Assembly: GCF_010389155.1 (NCBI RefSeq)
Contig: NC_057761.1
Location: 15,378,501 to 15,442,500 of the forward strand
Direction of reading: 5' to 3'
Origin: Erigeron canadensis
Lineage: Eukaryota > Streptophyta > Magnoliopsida > Asterales > Asteraceae
DNA: 64,000 nucleotides
Below the pieces are notes generated by a model that saw only the letters and a list, made by a program, of their open reading frames with translations, did not search any database and had not been told where the DNA came from. The position numbers and the translations under genes are program-made. Below are positions 63,999 to 64,000 of the stretch, in pieces (the stretch's first letter is position 1; the number at the start of each line of letters is the position of its first letter).

Positions 63999-64000
63999 AT

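Larger units (their letters stand above)
57359..64000 (-). mobile_element. Element F: copia element, 3' half
   Basis: Minus strand order: RT/RNase H (from the window edge to 63069), a 0.6-kb post-pol region with CAGCGAG words, aORF (62281-58212), polypurine tract, 3' LTR. The left LTR boundary at 57359 is a best guess (TGATGG start on the plus strand); the right one at 58065 is firm. The 5' half lies right of the window. The aORF is the best preserved of the three in the window. Confidence 0.82.

Overview
This 64-kb window is eukaryotic plant nuclear DNA, most likely from a eudicot and probably Asteraceae. The basis is one TPS-b-type terpene synthase with canonical exon lengths, very AT-rich intergenic DNA, and a dense nest of SIRE-like Ty1/copia retrotransposons, an L1-type LINE, a SINE and many foldback MITEs. 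The family assignment is an inference from similarity in style to Asteraceae monoterpene/linalool synthases; no database search was possible.

Left and centre (1-43,400) is a retrotransposon nest. Element A (plus strand; intact reverse transcriptase and RNase H, 3' LTR at 5162-5484) abuts, in the opposite orientation, the middle of gag-pol of element B (minus strand, 5' LTR 10831-11151, same LTR family). B in turn interrupts the additional ORF (aORF) of element E (minus strand, 5' LTR 16295-16573), a derivative without capsid, zinc knuckle or pol. Element D (minus strand) is complete: 16857-41350, paired 276-bp LTRs, a perfect 5-bp target duplication GTATG, and iMet primer site and polypurine tract at the right places. 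It has swollen to 24.5 kb through a LINE (21693-27600, perfect 16-bp target duplication) and two related non-coding insertions (about 32960-34587 and 35582-37043). D itself lies in what looks like a Ty3/gypsy LTR.

Right of that (43,400-57,350) lies the only host gene: terpene synthase exons 1-5 at 45126-53756, open throughout, with RRx8W, RxR and DDIYD motifs. Intron 2 is 6.8 kb and packed with foldback elements. Exons 6-7, which would carry the NSE/DTE metal-binding motif, are not seen. From about 57,359 to the end runs another minus-strand copia element (F) with a nearly intact aORF of about 1,340 codons and a candidate internal promoter in front of it.

Three linked signals are the most unusual. 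(1) Seven tandemly placed stem-loops, in A, D and E, share an almost invariant loop (TTGAACGCCTTTGTGTAC in element sense) while their 20-39-bp stems differ in sequence yet stay paired; they sit between pol and the aORF. (2) Each element carries its own short dyad word in arrays, in the gag leader and again before the aORF: ACGATCT/AGATCGT in B and E, GCCGAGC/GCTCGGC in D, CTCGCTG/CAGCGAG in F, ACTGCGGCGCAGT and TAACGGCCGTTA in the two insertions. (3) A large aORF protein of unknown function is shared by D, E and F. Together they suggest a cis-RNA/trans-protein module in these giant copia elements. That functional link is a hypothesis; the sequence patterns are direct observations.
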